A DNA stretch of 64,000 bases from Gilliamella sp. Occ3-1 (lineage in GTDB: Bacteria; Pseudomonadota; Gammaproteobacteria; Enterobacterales; Orbaceae): positions 1 to 64,000 of the forward strand of contig NZ_LZHQ01000008.1 of NCBI RefSeq assembly GCF_001690655.1. Direction: 5' to 3'. Position numbers and translations under genes: made by a program. The notes under the pieces are model-generated. The model did not search any database, was not told the DNA's origin, and worked only from the letters and a program-made list of their open reading frames with translations. Positions 1 to 9,507 of the stretch are shown piece by piece. Each line of letters begins with the position of its first letter. The stretch's first letter is position 1.

Positions 1-1350
1 TCGCTAGATGCGCTTGTCCCTTAAAATCATCTTGTTCGTAAAATAGCTAAAGTCATTGATTTTGAATTTATTCGAGAAGCGGTAGCACCACTTTATTGCC
101 CTAATAATGGTCGTCCAGCAGAAGATTCGGTCAGACTGTTTAAAATCATGTTATTGGGGTATCTTTTCGGTATCCCCAGTGAACGTCGTCTGATTCAGGA
201 AATTCAGGTCAATTTAGCTTACCGCTGGTTTCTGGGAATGGGATTAACCGAAAAAGTGATTGACGCCTCAACACTCAGCTAAAATCGTCGCCGTCGGTTT
301 AATGACAGTGAAATTTATCAACAGATTTTTGATAATATTGTTGAGCAGGCCATTGCCAAAGGGTTGATAGGTGGTCGGGTTTTATATACGGACAGTACTT
401 ACCTAAAAGCAAATGCCAATAAAGGCAAGGCACGTAATGAGCAACGTATTGTTGATCCCAGTCATTATATTGATGCACTTAATCAAGCCATCAACGCAGA
501 AAGAGAATTAAACGGAAAAAAGCTTTAAAGCCATCGACGGTAGAGAAATACAAGGAGATTAAAGTCAGTACAACAGATCTGGACAGTGGCTTTATGCATT
601 GGGAAGGCAAGCCTAAAGGATTTTTCTACGTAGATCACCGAACGGTTGATGGCAAACATAATTTAATTACCGATACCTATGTCACAGCTGGAAATATTCA
701 TGATTCCCAGCCTTACATGGCTCGATTAAAACGCCAGTTAGAGCGGTTTGGCTTTAATCCGGTTGGTGTCGGTCTTGATGCGGGTTATTTTACGGCTCCC
801 ATTTGCCATTTACTGCAGGCAGAGCAGATATATCCGGTGTTGGGTTATCGTCGTCCCACCCATGGTGCGAATCCCATCAGAAAAAAGCAGTTTATCTATA
901 ACAGTCAAAACGATACTTATATTTGCCCAAACGGGCAAACATTAATATATAAAACTACCAGCAGGGAAGGTTATCGTCATTATCATTCTGATGCAACAAC
1001 CTGCAAAGTCTGTCCGTTATTGTCACAGTGTACACAGAGTAAAAATACACAGAAAGTCATCACACGCTATATCTGGGAAGCAGATAAAGAGAAAGCCAAC
1101 GAGACTTGTTTAAGTCAGTGGGAAAAAAAGTCTATGCTCGACGAAAAGAGACCATAGAGCGCAGGTTCAAATGCAGTGTTTATTGGCCGCAACGACTCAA
1201 AATATCAAGAAAATAGCGATAAAGCTATTTTTGTTACATTTTTTTAAGCTATTTTTTAATTTATTTAATAAAATCCAAATTAAAAATCCTATTTATGGTT
1301 TAAATAAAAAAATAAACCCCGAATTATATCGAGGTTTGTCATCAATCTGA
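1..1350 (+). pseudogene. IS1182-like transposase, decayed
   Basis: This is the remains of a DDE transposase, entering the window already in progress. The reading frame from base 1 gives IS1182-type N-terminal sequence (SVRLFKIMLLGYLFGIPSER, then AYRWFLGMGL) but is broken by stops at about 22 and at 280-282. A frame change near 525 leads into the catalytic part at 594-1157 (DGKHNLITDTYVTAGNIHDS). Another shift occurs near 1125, and a deletion joins it to a C-terminal piece from 1171 (MQCLLAATTQNIKKIA), which stays open to a stop at 1348-1350. It cannot make a working enzyme. Family assignment is from recognised sequence patterns; the left inverted repeat lies outside the window. Confidence 0.8.
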
Positions 1351-1374
1351 AGCCTCTCAAATGAGAGGCTTTTA
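1351..1374 (+). terminator. Intrinsic terminator-like hairpin
   Basis: A perfect 8-bp stem (AGCCTCTC/GAGAGGCT) with a 4-base loop is followed by TTTT on the plus strand. It sits between the transposase relic and the convergent ompW-like gene, so it may act in both directions. Confidence 0.6.
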
Positions 1375-1385
1375 TACTTATTAAA

Positions 1386-2057
1386 TCAAAATTTGTACCC
1401 AACTCCAATCATAGCAATCCAAGGATCAAGCTTATAATTGGCTGTCACTTTAGTATTGCCTAAATGTGTAGTTGCTTTCGTTTCAATATCAATATAACGT
1501 ATTTGAGCATTAACAAGCCAATTTTCATTGAAAGTATAATCAGCACCAACCTGTGCTGCCCAGCCCCAGGAACTATCAAGATCTAAACCATGGAACCCAA
1601 CCTTTTTAGCTTCACCATTGAGTTTTTCATCAAAAAAGAAGGTGTAGTTTATGCCCATTCCAAGATAAGGTTGAAACTCATATTGCGAATCAAGCGGATA
1701 CCAAACAGCACTTAATATTGGCGGTAGGTGTTTAATTTTTCCTAAATGAGCACCAGAAAGGCCTGTTGAACTACCACCCCCTAACTTAAGCTGATGGCTA
1801 AAAGGCGTTGCAGCTAGCAATTCGACACCAATATTATTAGTAACCATATATTGAAAGTTTAATCCAAGTTGGGTATCGTTATCTGCCTTTGCTTTTAGAT
1901 CGCTTTTTACTCCACCTACTTTAACATGATCACTTTTATTTTGAGGATTAACATAAACTGGTCCTCCTCGGATAATAATTTCATTTGCTGTATGAGCATA
2001 CGCCAAGGAGCTTACTAATTCTATTGAGATAAGCATTGTAATTGATAATACTCTCAT
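1386..2057 (-). CDS. ompW: OmpW-family outer membrane protein
   Basis: This predicts a 223-residue small eight-stranded beta-barrel of the OmpW/AlkL family, which forms a narrow hydrophobic channel in the outer membrane. A signal peptide (about residues 1-21, ending SLAYA) is followed by amphipathic strands. The mature start (NEIIIRGGPVYVNP), the middle GVELLAATPFSH motif and the ending in aromatic KF after GVGYKF are typical of the family and of barrel assembly signals. Length is close to the usual 210-220. It is monocistronic; the upstream 220 bases are very AT-rich and I could not assign a promoter. The precise substrate cannot be read from the sequence. Confidence 0.88.
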   Translation of the reverse strand: MRVLSITMLISIELVSSLAYAHTANEIIIRGGPVYVNPQNKSDHVKVGGVKSDLKAKADNDTQLGLNFQYMVTNNIGVELLAATPFSHQLKLGGGSSTGLSGAHLGKIKHLPPILSAVWYPLDSQYEFQPYLGMGINYTFFFDEKLNGEAKKVGFHGLDLDSSWGWAAQVGADYTFNENWLVNAQIRYIDIETKATTHLGNTKVTANYKLDPWIAMIGVGYKF

Positions 2058-2274
2058 TTTGCCTCCAAAGTTAAATTGCGAATTAATGTAAATTATGACA
2101 ACAAGTTTTAGTTAGATAAATAATATTGATTTTATAATTATTTTTATTTTACAATATTATAATAATGAATTTGATGTTTCTGAGATTTATATCAAAATAT
2201 CCTGATAAATAAAATTAAATTGATAATTTGCATTATTAATCTAATTTATATAAAATAAACTAAAATATTTAAGT

Positions 2275-2350
2275 GGGTTGTTAGCTCAGTCGGTAGAGCA
2301 GTTGACTCTTAATCAATTGGTCGCGGGTTCGATCCCCTCACAACCCACCA
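2275..2350 (+). tRNA. tRNA-Lys (CTT)
   Basis: This is a 76-base cloverleaf with acceptor GGGTTGT/ACAACCC and an encoded CCA end. The anticodon loop CTCTTAA gives anticodon CTT, reading AAG lysine codons. The body closely resembles enterobacterial tRNA-Lys, which usually carries TTT, so this is a second lysine isoacceptor. Confidence 0.95.
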
Positions 2351-2531
2351 TATTCACTCTCTTTTCTAGTATTAATAGCTATCTATAATTCATAATTAAT
2401 GATGTAAAAATAATATAAATATTGGTAATATTTATTAACATTTATACTGTTAATTGAAGATTGATTAATCTGAAATTTTAACTTTAATTTTAGATAGTTA
2501 GCTATTTGATTTAACAATTATAGGTGTTAAA

Positions 2532-2864
2532 ATGAACTCATATATGTTATTATTTTTTGCAATTATCTGCGAAGTGATAGCTACATCTTCATTAAAACTA
2601 TCAAATGGTTTTACCAATCTTATTTTCTCAATTATCACTATTATTGGCTATAGCGCATCATTTTATCTTCTTTCATTGGTGTTAAAAACAATCCCTGTTG
2701 GTATTGCATATGCGATTTGGTCTGGAATCGGAATTGTGTTAATCAGTTTAATTGCTTGGGTCTTTTTAAAACAAACTTTGGATTTAGCTGCACTAGTAGG
2801 CATTGGATTTATCATGTTTGGTGTGGTGATTATTAATTTATTCTCGAAAGTAGCGGGGCATTGA
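2532..2864 (+). CDS. SMR-family multidrug/quaternary ammonium efflux protein
   Basis: This is a 110-residue, four-helix small multidrug resistance protein of the EmrE/QacE type, a proton-coupled dual-topology dimer that exports cationic compounds from the cytoplasm. The essential membrane-embedded glutamate is present as Glu14 in AIICEVIATSSLK. The helix 3 motif GIAYAIWSGIGIVLIS matches EmrE. Its length equals EmrE (110). It stands alone between a tRNA and transposon debris. The ATG follows a weak ribosome binding site (ATAGGTGTTAAA). Residues favour the EmrE drug-efflux subgroup over guanidinium (Gdx/SugE) exporters, but that is a judgement by eye. Confidence 0.88.
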   Translation: MNSYMLLFFAIICEVIATSSLKLSNGFTNLIFSIITIIGYSASFYLLSLVLKTIPVGIAYAIWSGIGIVLISLIAWVFLKQTLDLAALVGIGFIMFGVVIINLFSKVAGH

Positions 2865-3194
2865 TTAATTTTAAATTATCTATATTGAATAAACTCAAAT
2901 GAAACCAACAAATATCAGTATTATTTATGATGAAAGAGTAGGAATCTTATCTAGTTGTGGAAAGGTTATTACTAAAGAAAAGGATTAAAATAGGTGTAGA
3001 ATGTTGGAAATTAAATCAGGTGAAATAAAATCAGATATGATTCGGTTTTAAAATAATTATCATATAAAAAAATTATTTATGTTTATAAATCTGATATTTT
3101 AACTCTATAAATAAATTTGTGTATTTGCTTATTTTTAAACTACTCTATTGAGTAAAAATAGGTAATTACAAATGGATGAAAAAAGACTAAGAGA
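2865..3194. other. AT-rich gap with no supported gene
   Basis: About 330 bases separate the SMR gene and the IS256 relic. The only open stretch is a 29-codon frame from 2899 without a convincing ribosome binding site. I see no RNA gene or strong terminator. The right part is probably decayed left flank of the IS256-like element. Confidence 0.4.
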
Positions 3195-3700
3195 ATGGGG
3201 GTATCTCTTGCCATAGAGATAAAAACCATAGTGCTCGCTATTCCTCGTGATAGGGAAAGCGATTTTGAACCACAACTCGTCAAAAAACATCAAACGCGAA
3301 TCGATAAAATCAATCAATCCATTTATCAGGTATCGACACAAGAACTGGCATCACAGGAACTGACTCATTTTGAAGAGAAGAGAGATAAAAGTACCCGTTT
3401 ATTGGTCAAACTTGGCGACGGCACAAGGAAAATCTCAGTCCTTTTTTTGTTTATCCGAAGGATATCCGTAAGGAGATTTACACAACTAACGCGATAGAGT
3501 TACTTAATAGCATAATTCGCCACGTCATTAAAAAACGTAAAGTATTTCCAACAGATGATTCGGTGAAAAAGGTGATCTATTTAGCGATACAACAAGCATC
3601 TGAAAAATGAACAAAGTCGCTCCACAATGGGAAAAGCGCGATGAGTCGATTTATGATAGAATTTGGGGACTGGGTTCACCGTCTACTTTAACCGGTAAAT
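3195..3700 (+). pseudogene. IS256-family transposase, decayed
   Basis: Fragments of a mutator-type transposase lie in at least two frames. The first (3240-3420) has PRDRESDFEPQLVKKHQTRI followed by a jump to HFEEKRDKSTRLLVKL, so the catalytic middle is deleted. The second (about 3445-3690) reads YPKDIRKEIYTTNAIELLNS, then VFPTDDSVKKVIYLAIQQA, a stop, and MSRFMIEFGDW. These are family landmarks of IS256 C-termini. The element is not functional. Confidence 0.8.
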
Positions 3701-3743
3701 ACACAAAATTTAATATAGGGTCGAAGGATTAGCTAATAAAGCT

Positions 3744-3860
3744 TTATAACTTTCTTAAACCTCTAGCTACATTGCTCATATCTGTTCGAACAGCTTTAAA
3801 TGAATTAGATTTGTCAACAGAAGTGTATGAACGATAATCTGTCATAGGATTTAAATTCAT
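3744..3860 (-). CDS. Possible 38-residue small protein
   Basis: A short frame begins ATG at 3860 with GGGAG four bases upstream (GGGAGTATAATG), an unusually good ribosome binding site for this AT-rich gap. It encodes MNLNPMTDYRSYTSVDKSN... and ends ARGLRKL, a basic tail. There is no recognisable domain and no membrane segment. It could be a real small gene or the tail of something displaced by the neighbouring transposon. Coding status is uncertain. Confidence 0.35.
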   Translation of the reverse strand: MNLNPMTDYRSYTSVDKSNSFKAVRTDMSNVARGLRKL

Positions 3861-4107
3861 TATACTCCCAACGGATCGAGAAAATTTTCTACAAGCGAAC
3901 GTCATGAATATATTTTCATATTATATAAATTAAAAACAAAAATTTATTCAGCATGCTTATTTTTGCGTCAAATTAGAATACATAAAGGTAATTAGTAAAG
4001 TTTTAAAAAGCTAATGGGATTTCTTAAATTTAATTTTTAATAACAAAATAATAGGAAATTAATTATAAATACGGAATGCAAAAAAAGTTAGCAGCACTTA
4101 TAAAATA
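3861..4107. other. AT-rich intergenic stretch
   Basis: I find no gene, repeat or clear terminator between the small frame at 3744-3860 and tRNA-Arg. It probably contains the processing/termination region of the leftward tRNA transcript. Confidence 0.35.
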
Positions 4108-4179
4108 CGACCCCAGCAGGAATCGAACCTGCAACTAGCCCTTAGGAGGGGCTTGTTATATCCATTTAACTATGAGGTC
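4108..4179 (-). tRNA. argW: tRNA-Arg (CCT)
   Basis: Reading the minus strand gives a complete cloverleaf: acceptor GACCTCA/TGGGGTC, anticodon stem AGCCC/GGGCT around loop CTCCTAA (anticodon CCT, decoding AGG), and T-arm GCAGG-TTCGATT-CCTGC. It is nearly the same as E. coli argW. No CCA is encoded at the 3' end (TAT follows the discriminator), so the end must be added by the CCA enzyme. Confidence 0.93.
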
Positions 4180-4305
4180 ATAAGGCCACACATTTTAATA
4201 AATTTTATTAGGTAATGCCATTTAAATAACGAAAAATTTTCTATTTTAAGTAATCATGATACAATCGCATCATAATTAACCTTATTACTTTTAATCGAAA
4301 ATACT

Positions 4306-5064
4306 ATGAAAAAACGAATTGTTGGTATGATGTTTTCTGTAATGACACTTACAAGTTGTGCTACTTATCAGGCCGAAACTAATTCCTATAGTGATCCGTT
4401 ATCAGGTTTTAACAAAACCATGTTTGATGTTAACTACTATGCGCTTGATCCCTATGTTTTACGCCCTGCCGCAGTAGCTTGGAAAGATTATGTTCCGTCT
4501 CCAGTTCGTACAGGTGTGGTTAATTTTTCATCTAACCTTTCAGAGCCCGCTTCAATGATAAACAATTTACTACAAGGTGATACCCATAAAGCAGGTACAC
4601 ATTTAGCGCGGTTCTTTTTAAACACAGTTTTCGGTTTTGCTGGTTTGATGGATGTTGCTAGCATGTCTGATCCACAATTACAAAAAGGTGGCAAACGAAC
4701 TTTTGGTGATGTTCTTGGTCATTACGATGTACCTTACGGTCCTTATGTTGTACTGCCATTTTATGGTTCAGCAACATTGAGAGAAGAAGGTGGTGGCATT
4801 GTTGACACTCTTTATCCACCACTTGCTTGGATAGATTGGCAATGGATGTTGGCACGTGGTGTAATTGATGGCGTTGAAGCACGAGCAATGGCAATCGAAT
4901 ATGAAGATCTAATTAAAAATAGCGATGATCCTTATAACTTTATGCGTAATGCTTACTTCCAGCGTAATGACTTTATCGCATCGGGTGGTAAAGTAGATGA
5001 AAACAAACAGAAACAACGTGAAGAATCGATTAATGATGTTATTAATGATATCGATTCACAATAA
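4306..5064 (+). CDS. mlaA: MlaA (VacJ) outer-membrane lipoprotein
   Basis: This is the outer-membrane component of the Mla pathway, which removes mislocalised phospholipids from the outer leaflet and hands them to MlaC. A lipoprotein signal ends in LTSC (Cys18). The body carries family hallmarks: DPLSGFNKTMFDVNYYALDPYVLRP, then NFSSNLSEPASMINNLLQGD, RFFLNTVFGFAGLMDVAS, and FGDVLGHYDVPYGPYVVLPF. At 252 residues it matches the usual length. It is monocistronic, as in E. coli, where mlaA lies apart from mlaFEDCB. An intrinsic terminator follows. Confidence 0.95.
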   Translation: MKKRIVGMMFSVMTLTSCATYQAETNSYSDPLSGFNKTMFDVNYYALDPYVLRPAAVAWKDYVPSPVRTGVVNFSSNLSEPASMINNLLQGDTHKAGTHLARFFLNTVFGFAGLMDVASMSDPQLQKGGKRTFGDVLGHYDVPYGPYVVLPFYGSATLREEGGGIVDTLYPPLAWIDWQWMLARGVIDGVEARAMAIEYEDLIKNSDDPYNFMRNAYFQRNDFIASGGKVDENKQKQREESINDVINDIDSQ

Positions 5065-5100
5065 CTTTTGTTAAATTACGTACTTTTACTAAATCATATT

Positions 5101-5130
5101 AAAAACCGCTGTTAATTGGCGGTTTTTTAT
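5101..5130 (+). terminator. mlaA terminator
   Basis: The stem AAAAACCGC / GCGGTTTTTT around TGTTAATTG ends in a T-run, 37 bases after the mlaA stop. Confidence 0.8.
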
Positions 5131-5179
5131 GTTCTTTTGTTTATGATGATACTAATTTAATTATTTTTTATTTACATAT

Positions 5180-6004
5180 TTATTTTAATATTGATTTCAT
5201 TTCTGGTAAATATTGCCAAAATCGGCTTGGCATTTGCTGGCGTTGTAATTTAGGATTGATTCGTTCTTTTATAGTTAATGCATTACAATAGCGTAACCAC
5301 ATATTCTGAAATAGTACTTCGTCCTTAGATAAATAACGTTGATTCACCTGACTATTAATAATCAGATCATCTTTATCAACGAGCGAGATCGGTTCAATAC
5401 TATGTAAATTATAGATATAACCGTATTCGCGCTTTTCATCATATATAGCCCACTTTTGATCGGCAAAACGATCTTTAAAAAATTTAAGAACTAAAGGTAA
5501 TACGTTATAAATAGGAGCAATGATAGAAAAATAGACCTTATCTTCCCTTTCATTAGGCTCTATCGTATCTTTAAGAGGATTGTCAACTGCATTAAAACGT
5601 ACAAATTGCATTATACGATGCCGCTCTCGACTAACTTTTTTGGCAATATCATGTACAGATAACACATTTTTATCGGCAAAATCAGTTTCGATTGATTTAG
5701 ATGATTTGAATACCTTGCAAATATAACGAAAAACAATTAAATCACTTTCAGGCAATTCTGATAACCAGACATACATTAAATGACGAAGCGCCACTTTACT
5801 AATCTTATTAATTAACGCCATACGTACACGCTCATATTTAAGATCGCAAAATTCAACATTATGCCTATTAGATACTAATAGCGGTTCAACCTGCCCAATA
5901 GCCAACAGGCATTCAGGCATCTTTTTGAGTTTAAAAGCATCAAATACCGCACATAGCAATCCTTCAAAGCTTTTATCATAATAAAACGCCAACATGTCTA
6001 CCAC
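5180..6004 (-). CDS. TIGR03915/DUF4130-family partner of radical-SAM protein
   Basis: This 274-residue protein begins DMLAFYYDKSFEGLLCAVFDAF, the hallmark of the DUF4130 family that is annotated 'putative DNA metabolism/repair protein' and travels with a radical-SAM protein and often a uracil-DNA glycosylase-like domain. The C-terminal half (AIYDEKREYGYIYNL, then FQNMWLRYCNALTIKERINPKLQRQQMPSRFW) also fits the family. Its start codon lies inside the end of the upstream gene (ATG overlap at 5998-6004), so the two are translationally coupled. The biochemical role of the pair is not established; repair or modification of DNA/RNA bases is inference. Confidence 0.8.
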   Translation of the reverse strand: MVDMLAFYYDKSFEGLLCAVFDAFKLKKMPECLLAIGQVEPLLVSNRHNVEFCDLKYERVRMALINKISKVALRHLMYVWLSELPESDLIVFRYICKVFKSSKSIETDFADKNVLSVHDIAKKVSRERHRIMQFVRFNAVDNPLKDTIEPNEREDKVYFSIIAPIYNVLPLVLKFFKDRFADQKWAIYDEKREYGYIYNLHSIEPISLVDKDDLIINSQVNQRYLSKDEVLFQNMWLRYCNALTIKERINPKLQRQQMPSRFWQYLPEMKSILK

Positions 6005-7263
6005 TCCATGACTAATTGCTGTGAAATATTATCTTGTTTATCTTCTAACAAAGGCGGATCTTGCAACGATAGTCGGATATATTCGGCCGAAGAATCAAGC
6101 AATTTAAATTTTCTCATTTCATGACAAACAACAAAAAATTTTGCTCGCTTTAAAACAACACCAATACGTTTAAGCGCATCAAAAGTAAGCTTACGATGAC
6201 GTCTTGCCATCACAATTAACTTGGCCGATTTAACACCGATGCCTGGTACCCGTAAAATTTTTTGATAACTATCACGGTTAACATCAATAGGAAAAAACTG
6301 CGGATTACGTATTGCCCAAGCCAGTTTAGGATCAACACTTAAATCAAGATCAGGATATTGATCGTTAACGATTTCATCAACATTAAAATCATAAAAACGC
6401 AATAACCAATCGGCTTGATATAAACGATTTTCTCGCACTCTTGGTACGTCTTGTACAACAGGCAACCGCTTGTCATAACTATTAACTGGAATAAATCCCG
6501 AATAATAAACTCGTTTCATACTTGGTCGTTTGTAAAGCTTGGCAGTTAATTGCAAAATCTGTTTATCTGATTCATCAGTTGCGCCAATAATAACTTGAGT
6601 GCTTTGCCCCGCAGGTACAAATTTGGGTGCAGTGCGAAATTTTTTGCGATCTTCGATATTTTCTAACATATTCTGATGTATTTGTCGCATAGGCTGATAG
6701 ATACTTTGATGATCTTTATCAGGCGCTAATATTTTAAGATTTTCTTCAGTTGGAATTTCTAAATTAACGCTCATTCTATCAACCAATAAACCTGCTTGAT
6801 TAATTAACTCATTACTAGCACCAGGAATCGCTTTCATATGAATATAGCCATTAAAGCCATATTCATTACGCAAAATCGTTACCACTCGAATCATTCTTTC
6901 CATGGTATGATCTGGGCTTCTTACAATACCTGAACTAATAAATAAACCTTCAATATAATTACGGCGATAAAATTCAATGGTCAAATCAGCCAACTCAAGT
7001 GGTGTAAAACCTGCCCTTGGAATATCATTACTTTGACGATTAATACAATAAGCACAATCAAACATACAATAATTAGTGAGCATAATTTTAAGTAACGAAA
7101 CACATCGCCCATCGGCAGTAAATGTATGACAAATACCAGACTTATGTGCACTACCAATGCCTTTATCTTTATTACCTCTTGAAGCGCCACTTGATGAACA
7201 AGAAATATCATATTTTGCCGACTCAGCTAATATCTCAAGTTTAGTTATCATTTTTTCGTTCAT
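5998..7263 (-). CDS. TIGR03916-family radical SAM protein (putative DNA repair/modification)
   Basis: This is a 421-residue radical SAM enzyme. The 4Fe-4S/SAM motif CMFDCAYC (Cys66, Cys70, Cys73) is clear, preceded by a conserved N-terminal block (AKYDISCSSSGASRG). Near residues 333-355 is a helix-hairpin-helix (LRVPGIGVKSAKLIVMARR), a DNA-binding element. That architecture defines the TIGR03916 'radical SAM with UDG-like partner' family. It is first in a two-gene operon with the DUF4130 gene. Substrate and reaction are unknown; the HhH and genomic partners suggest nucleic acid. The upstream gap to fabB (about 270 bases) should hold both promoters. Confidence 0.85.
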   Translation of the reverse strand: MNEKMITKLEILAESAKYDISCSSSGASRGNKDKGIGSAHKSGICHTFTADGRCVSLLKIMLTNYCMFDCAYCINRQSNDIPRAGFTPLELADLTIEFYRRNYIEGLFISSGIVRSPDHTMERMIRVVTILRNEYGFNGYIHMKAIPGASNELINQAGLLVDRMSVNLEIPTEENLKILAPDKDHQSIYQPMRQIHQNMLENIEDRKKFRTAPKFVPAGQSTQVIIGATDESDKQILQLTAKLYKRPSMKRVYYSGFIPVNSYDKRLPVVQDVPRVRENRLYQADWLLRFYDFNVDEIVNDQYPDLDLSVDPKLAWAIRNPQFFPIDVNRDSYQKILRVPGIGVKSAKLIVMARRHRKLTFDALKRIGVVLKRAKFFVVCHEMRKFKLLDSSAEYIRLSLQDPPLLEDKQDNISQQLVMEW

Positions 7264-7532
7264 ATTGGCTCACCACAATAGCTGTTTATTTATACAGTAT
7301 ATAACAATAATATAAAGCTTAGCAAGCAAATATTGTTGACAAAAATTACTTTTTAGCTACGCTACTTTTAGGCAGTTCTATTTTGTTTGATTCCTTTTAT
7401 AATAAATAATTAAGGCTATATTAGAAGATATAAATAAAAAAAATTGTAAAGTATTGTTCAGCTTACAACTGTACGCTATAATCAACACAATTTCATGTTT
7501 TAAAGCCAGATAACTTAGGAGCTAAATAGAAA

Positions 7533-8744
7533 ATGAAACGTGTTGTAATTACAGGGCTAGGAATTCTTTCAAGTATTGGGAATAATACTAAAGAAGTCTT
7601 GGAATCACTAAAAGTAGGTCGTAGTGGTATTACCTTCTCTCAAGAAATGAAAGATAGCGGAATGCGTAGCCATGTATGTGGAAATGTCAAATTAGACACT
7701 ACAGGACTCATTGATCGCAAAATTGTTCGCTTTATGAATGATGCTTCTATTTATGGTTATCTTGCTTTGCAACAAGCGATCGAAGATGCCAAATTAACCC
7801 CTGAACAAATCTCTAATCCTCGCACAGGTTTAATTGCTGGCTATGGCGGCTCAACCAAAACACAATATAATGTTGTTGCTGGAATGAAAGAAAAGGGATT
7901 ACGTGGTGTTGGTCCTTATGCTGTAACTAAATCAATGTCATCGGCGATTTCTGCTTGTTTAGCCACACCATTTAAAATCAAAGGTGTTAGCTACTCAATG
8001 ACATCTGCTTGTGCGACATCGGTTCACTGTATTGGTCATGCAGCTGAACTTATTCAACTTGGCAAACAAGACATCGTCTTTGCTGGTGGTGGAGAAGAGC
8101 TTTGTTGGGAAATGTCTTGCGAATTTGACGCCATGGGCGCTTTATCAACCAAATATAACGACAATCCAGAAAAGGCTTCACGTGCTTATGATAAAAACCG
8201 CGATGGTTTTGTTATTGCTGGTGGTGCAGGTATGGTTGTGGTTGAAGAATTAGAGCATGCTCTTGCTCGTGGTGCTCATATTTATGGTGAACTGGTTGGT
8301 TATGGCGCTACATCAGACGGTTATGACATGGTTGCCCCATCAGGAGAAGGCGCAATGCGTTGTATGCAACTTGCCATTCAAGATTTAGATGTACCAGTTG
8401 ATTATATCAACACCCATGGCACATCAACTCCAGTTGGTGATGTAAAAGAATTATGGGCAATCAAACAGGTATTTGGTGATAACATTCCAGCTATTTCATC
8501 AACAAAATCAATGACAGGTCACTCATTAAGTGCTACTGGCGCACAAGAGCTTATCTATTCATTATTAATGTTAGAACATGGCTTTATTACACCAAGTATC
8601 AATATTGATGAACTTGATGAAGCTGCAATTGGTATGAATATTATTACTGAACCTACCCAGCGTGAACTAACAACAGTCATGTCAAATAGCTTTGGTTTTG
8701 GTGGTACTAATGCCTCAATTGTAATGAAAAAATACAAAGCCTAA
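7533..8744 (+). CDS. fabB: FabB, 3-oxoacyl-ACP synthase I
   Basis: This is the condensing enzyme of type II fatty-acid elongation in the cytosol, needed for unsaturated fatty acids. The catalytic triad is visible: nucleophile Cys160 in [15 protein letters not shown], His in [14 protein letters not shown] and His in [13 protein letters not shown]. The C-terminal [11 protein letters not shown] glycine-rich loop completes the thiolase fold. At 403 residues it matches E. coli FabB (406). The ribosome binding site TTAGGAGCTAAATAGAAA precedes ATG. It is monocistronic, ended by an exceptionally long hairpin. Confidence 0.96.
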   Translation: MKRVVITGLGILSSIGNNTKEVLESLKVGRSGITFSQEMKDSGMRSHVCGNVKLDTTGLIDRKIVRFMNDASIYGYLALQQAIEDAKLTPEQISNPRTGLIAGYGGSTKTQYNVVAGMKEKGLRGVGPYAVTKSMSSAISACLATPFKIKGVSYSMTSACATSVHCIGHAAELIQLGKQDIVFAGGGEELCWEMSCEFDAMGALSTKYNDNPEKASRAYDKNRDGFVIAGGAGMVVVEELEHALARGAHIYGELVGYGATSDGYDMVAPSGEGAMRCMQLAIQDLDVPVDYINTHGTSTPVGDVKELWAIKQVFGDNIPAISSTKSMTGHSLSATGAQELIYSLLMLEHGFITPSINIDELDEAAIGMNIITEPTQRELTTVMSNSFGFGGTNASIVMKKYKA

Positions 8745-8759
8745 TAAGCGAATTTAATT

Positions 8760-8815
8760 AATATTAACCAATACAAAGCCGTTCTATAATGAACGGCTTT
8801 GTATTGGTTAATATT
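8760..8815. terminator. 25-bp perfect hairpin after fabB
   Basis: A perfect inverted repeat has 25-base arms (left 8760-8784, right 8791-8815) and a TATAAT loop. The inner part AAAGCCGTTC/GAACGGCTTT is terminator-like and symmetrical, so it can serve both strands. The arms are far longer than a normal terminator. Confidence 0.75.
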
Positions 8816-8882
8816 GTTAACTGTAAGATAACTGAGCAATAACTTGATTAGTTATCCAATCTTTAAGAAAACGCCGAGTTGT

Positions 8883-9475
8883 TTACACATCATAGTTAAA
8901 ATAATCCTCTAAAAACTCATAAAGCGTTTTCCCTGAAATCGCTTTATGCGGTTTAACGGTATTATAAAAATTAATAAAGCGTTTAAGTTTTTGTTTTCTC
9001 TCTTTTGAGTCGCTAAATATTTGCTGATGATGCCACGTCTCAATTCAAAGTACGTATCACTGCTAAATTGGGGTTTATCAGGGTAAATACCGGCATAAAG
9101 CTCACGTGAAAAATCATCAATGCCGACAAATAAATATTCTCTAGTTTGCTGTTTTGTTTCATTTTTAAGTAAAGGTAAACGTTTGGTATCAACGTGTAGC
9201 ATTTCACTGGGATAGGTTTAGCTTGCCGTCTTAATTTATCTTCAATAGCTTTTTCAACTTTAAACAGACGTTTAATACCATAACTGATAGTTTTATAATA
9301 TTCATTTTTACTGTTTAAAGGCACAAAAAGCTTCAATCGGGCTTTCTTTAGTACATTATAAATGGTAGGCCGACTGACCATAAAGCGTTTTGCCAAATCA
9401 GTGACCGTTATTTTTTCTTTATAATATAAACGCCATATCTCTTGTCTGTGATAAGGCGTTAGTATGTATATTCAT
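8883..9475 (-). pseudogene. IS481-like DDE transposase, frameshifted
   Basis: This is a minus-strand transposase with at least four frame breaks. The N-terminal part reads PYHRQEIWRLYYKEKITVTD then LAKRFMVSRPTIYNVLKKAR (helix-turn-helix). The core reads MLHVDTKRLPLLKNETKQQ and EYLFVGIDDFSRELYAGIYP, with DDE residues. The C-terminus, in yet another frame, reads RFINFYNTVKPHKAISGKTL and ends FNYDV. The ATG at 9475 is out of frame with the rest. Family (IS481-like) is by pattern; inverted repeats were not identified. Confidence 0.75.
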
Positions 9476-9507
9476 TACAGTAGTTTCTCAAATTACTGTA
9501 AACAACG

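Noticed and set aside
2899..2988. 29-codon frame after the SMR gene
   Set aside because: Weak start context, no family, and it lies in AT-rich sequence near transposon debris.
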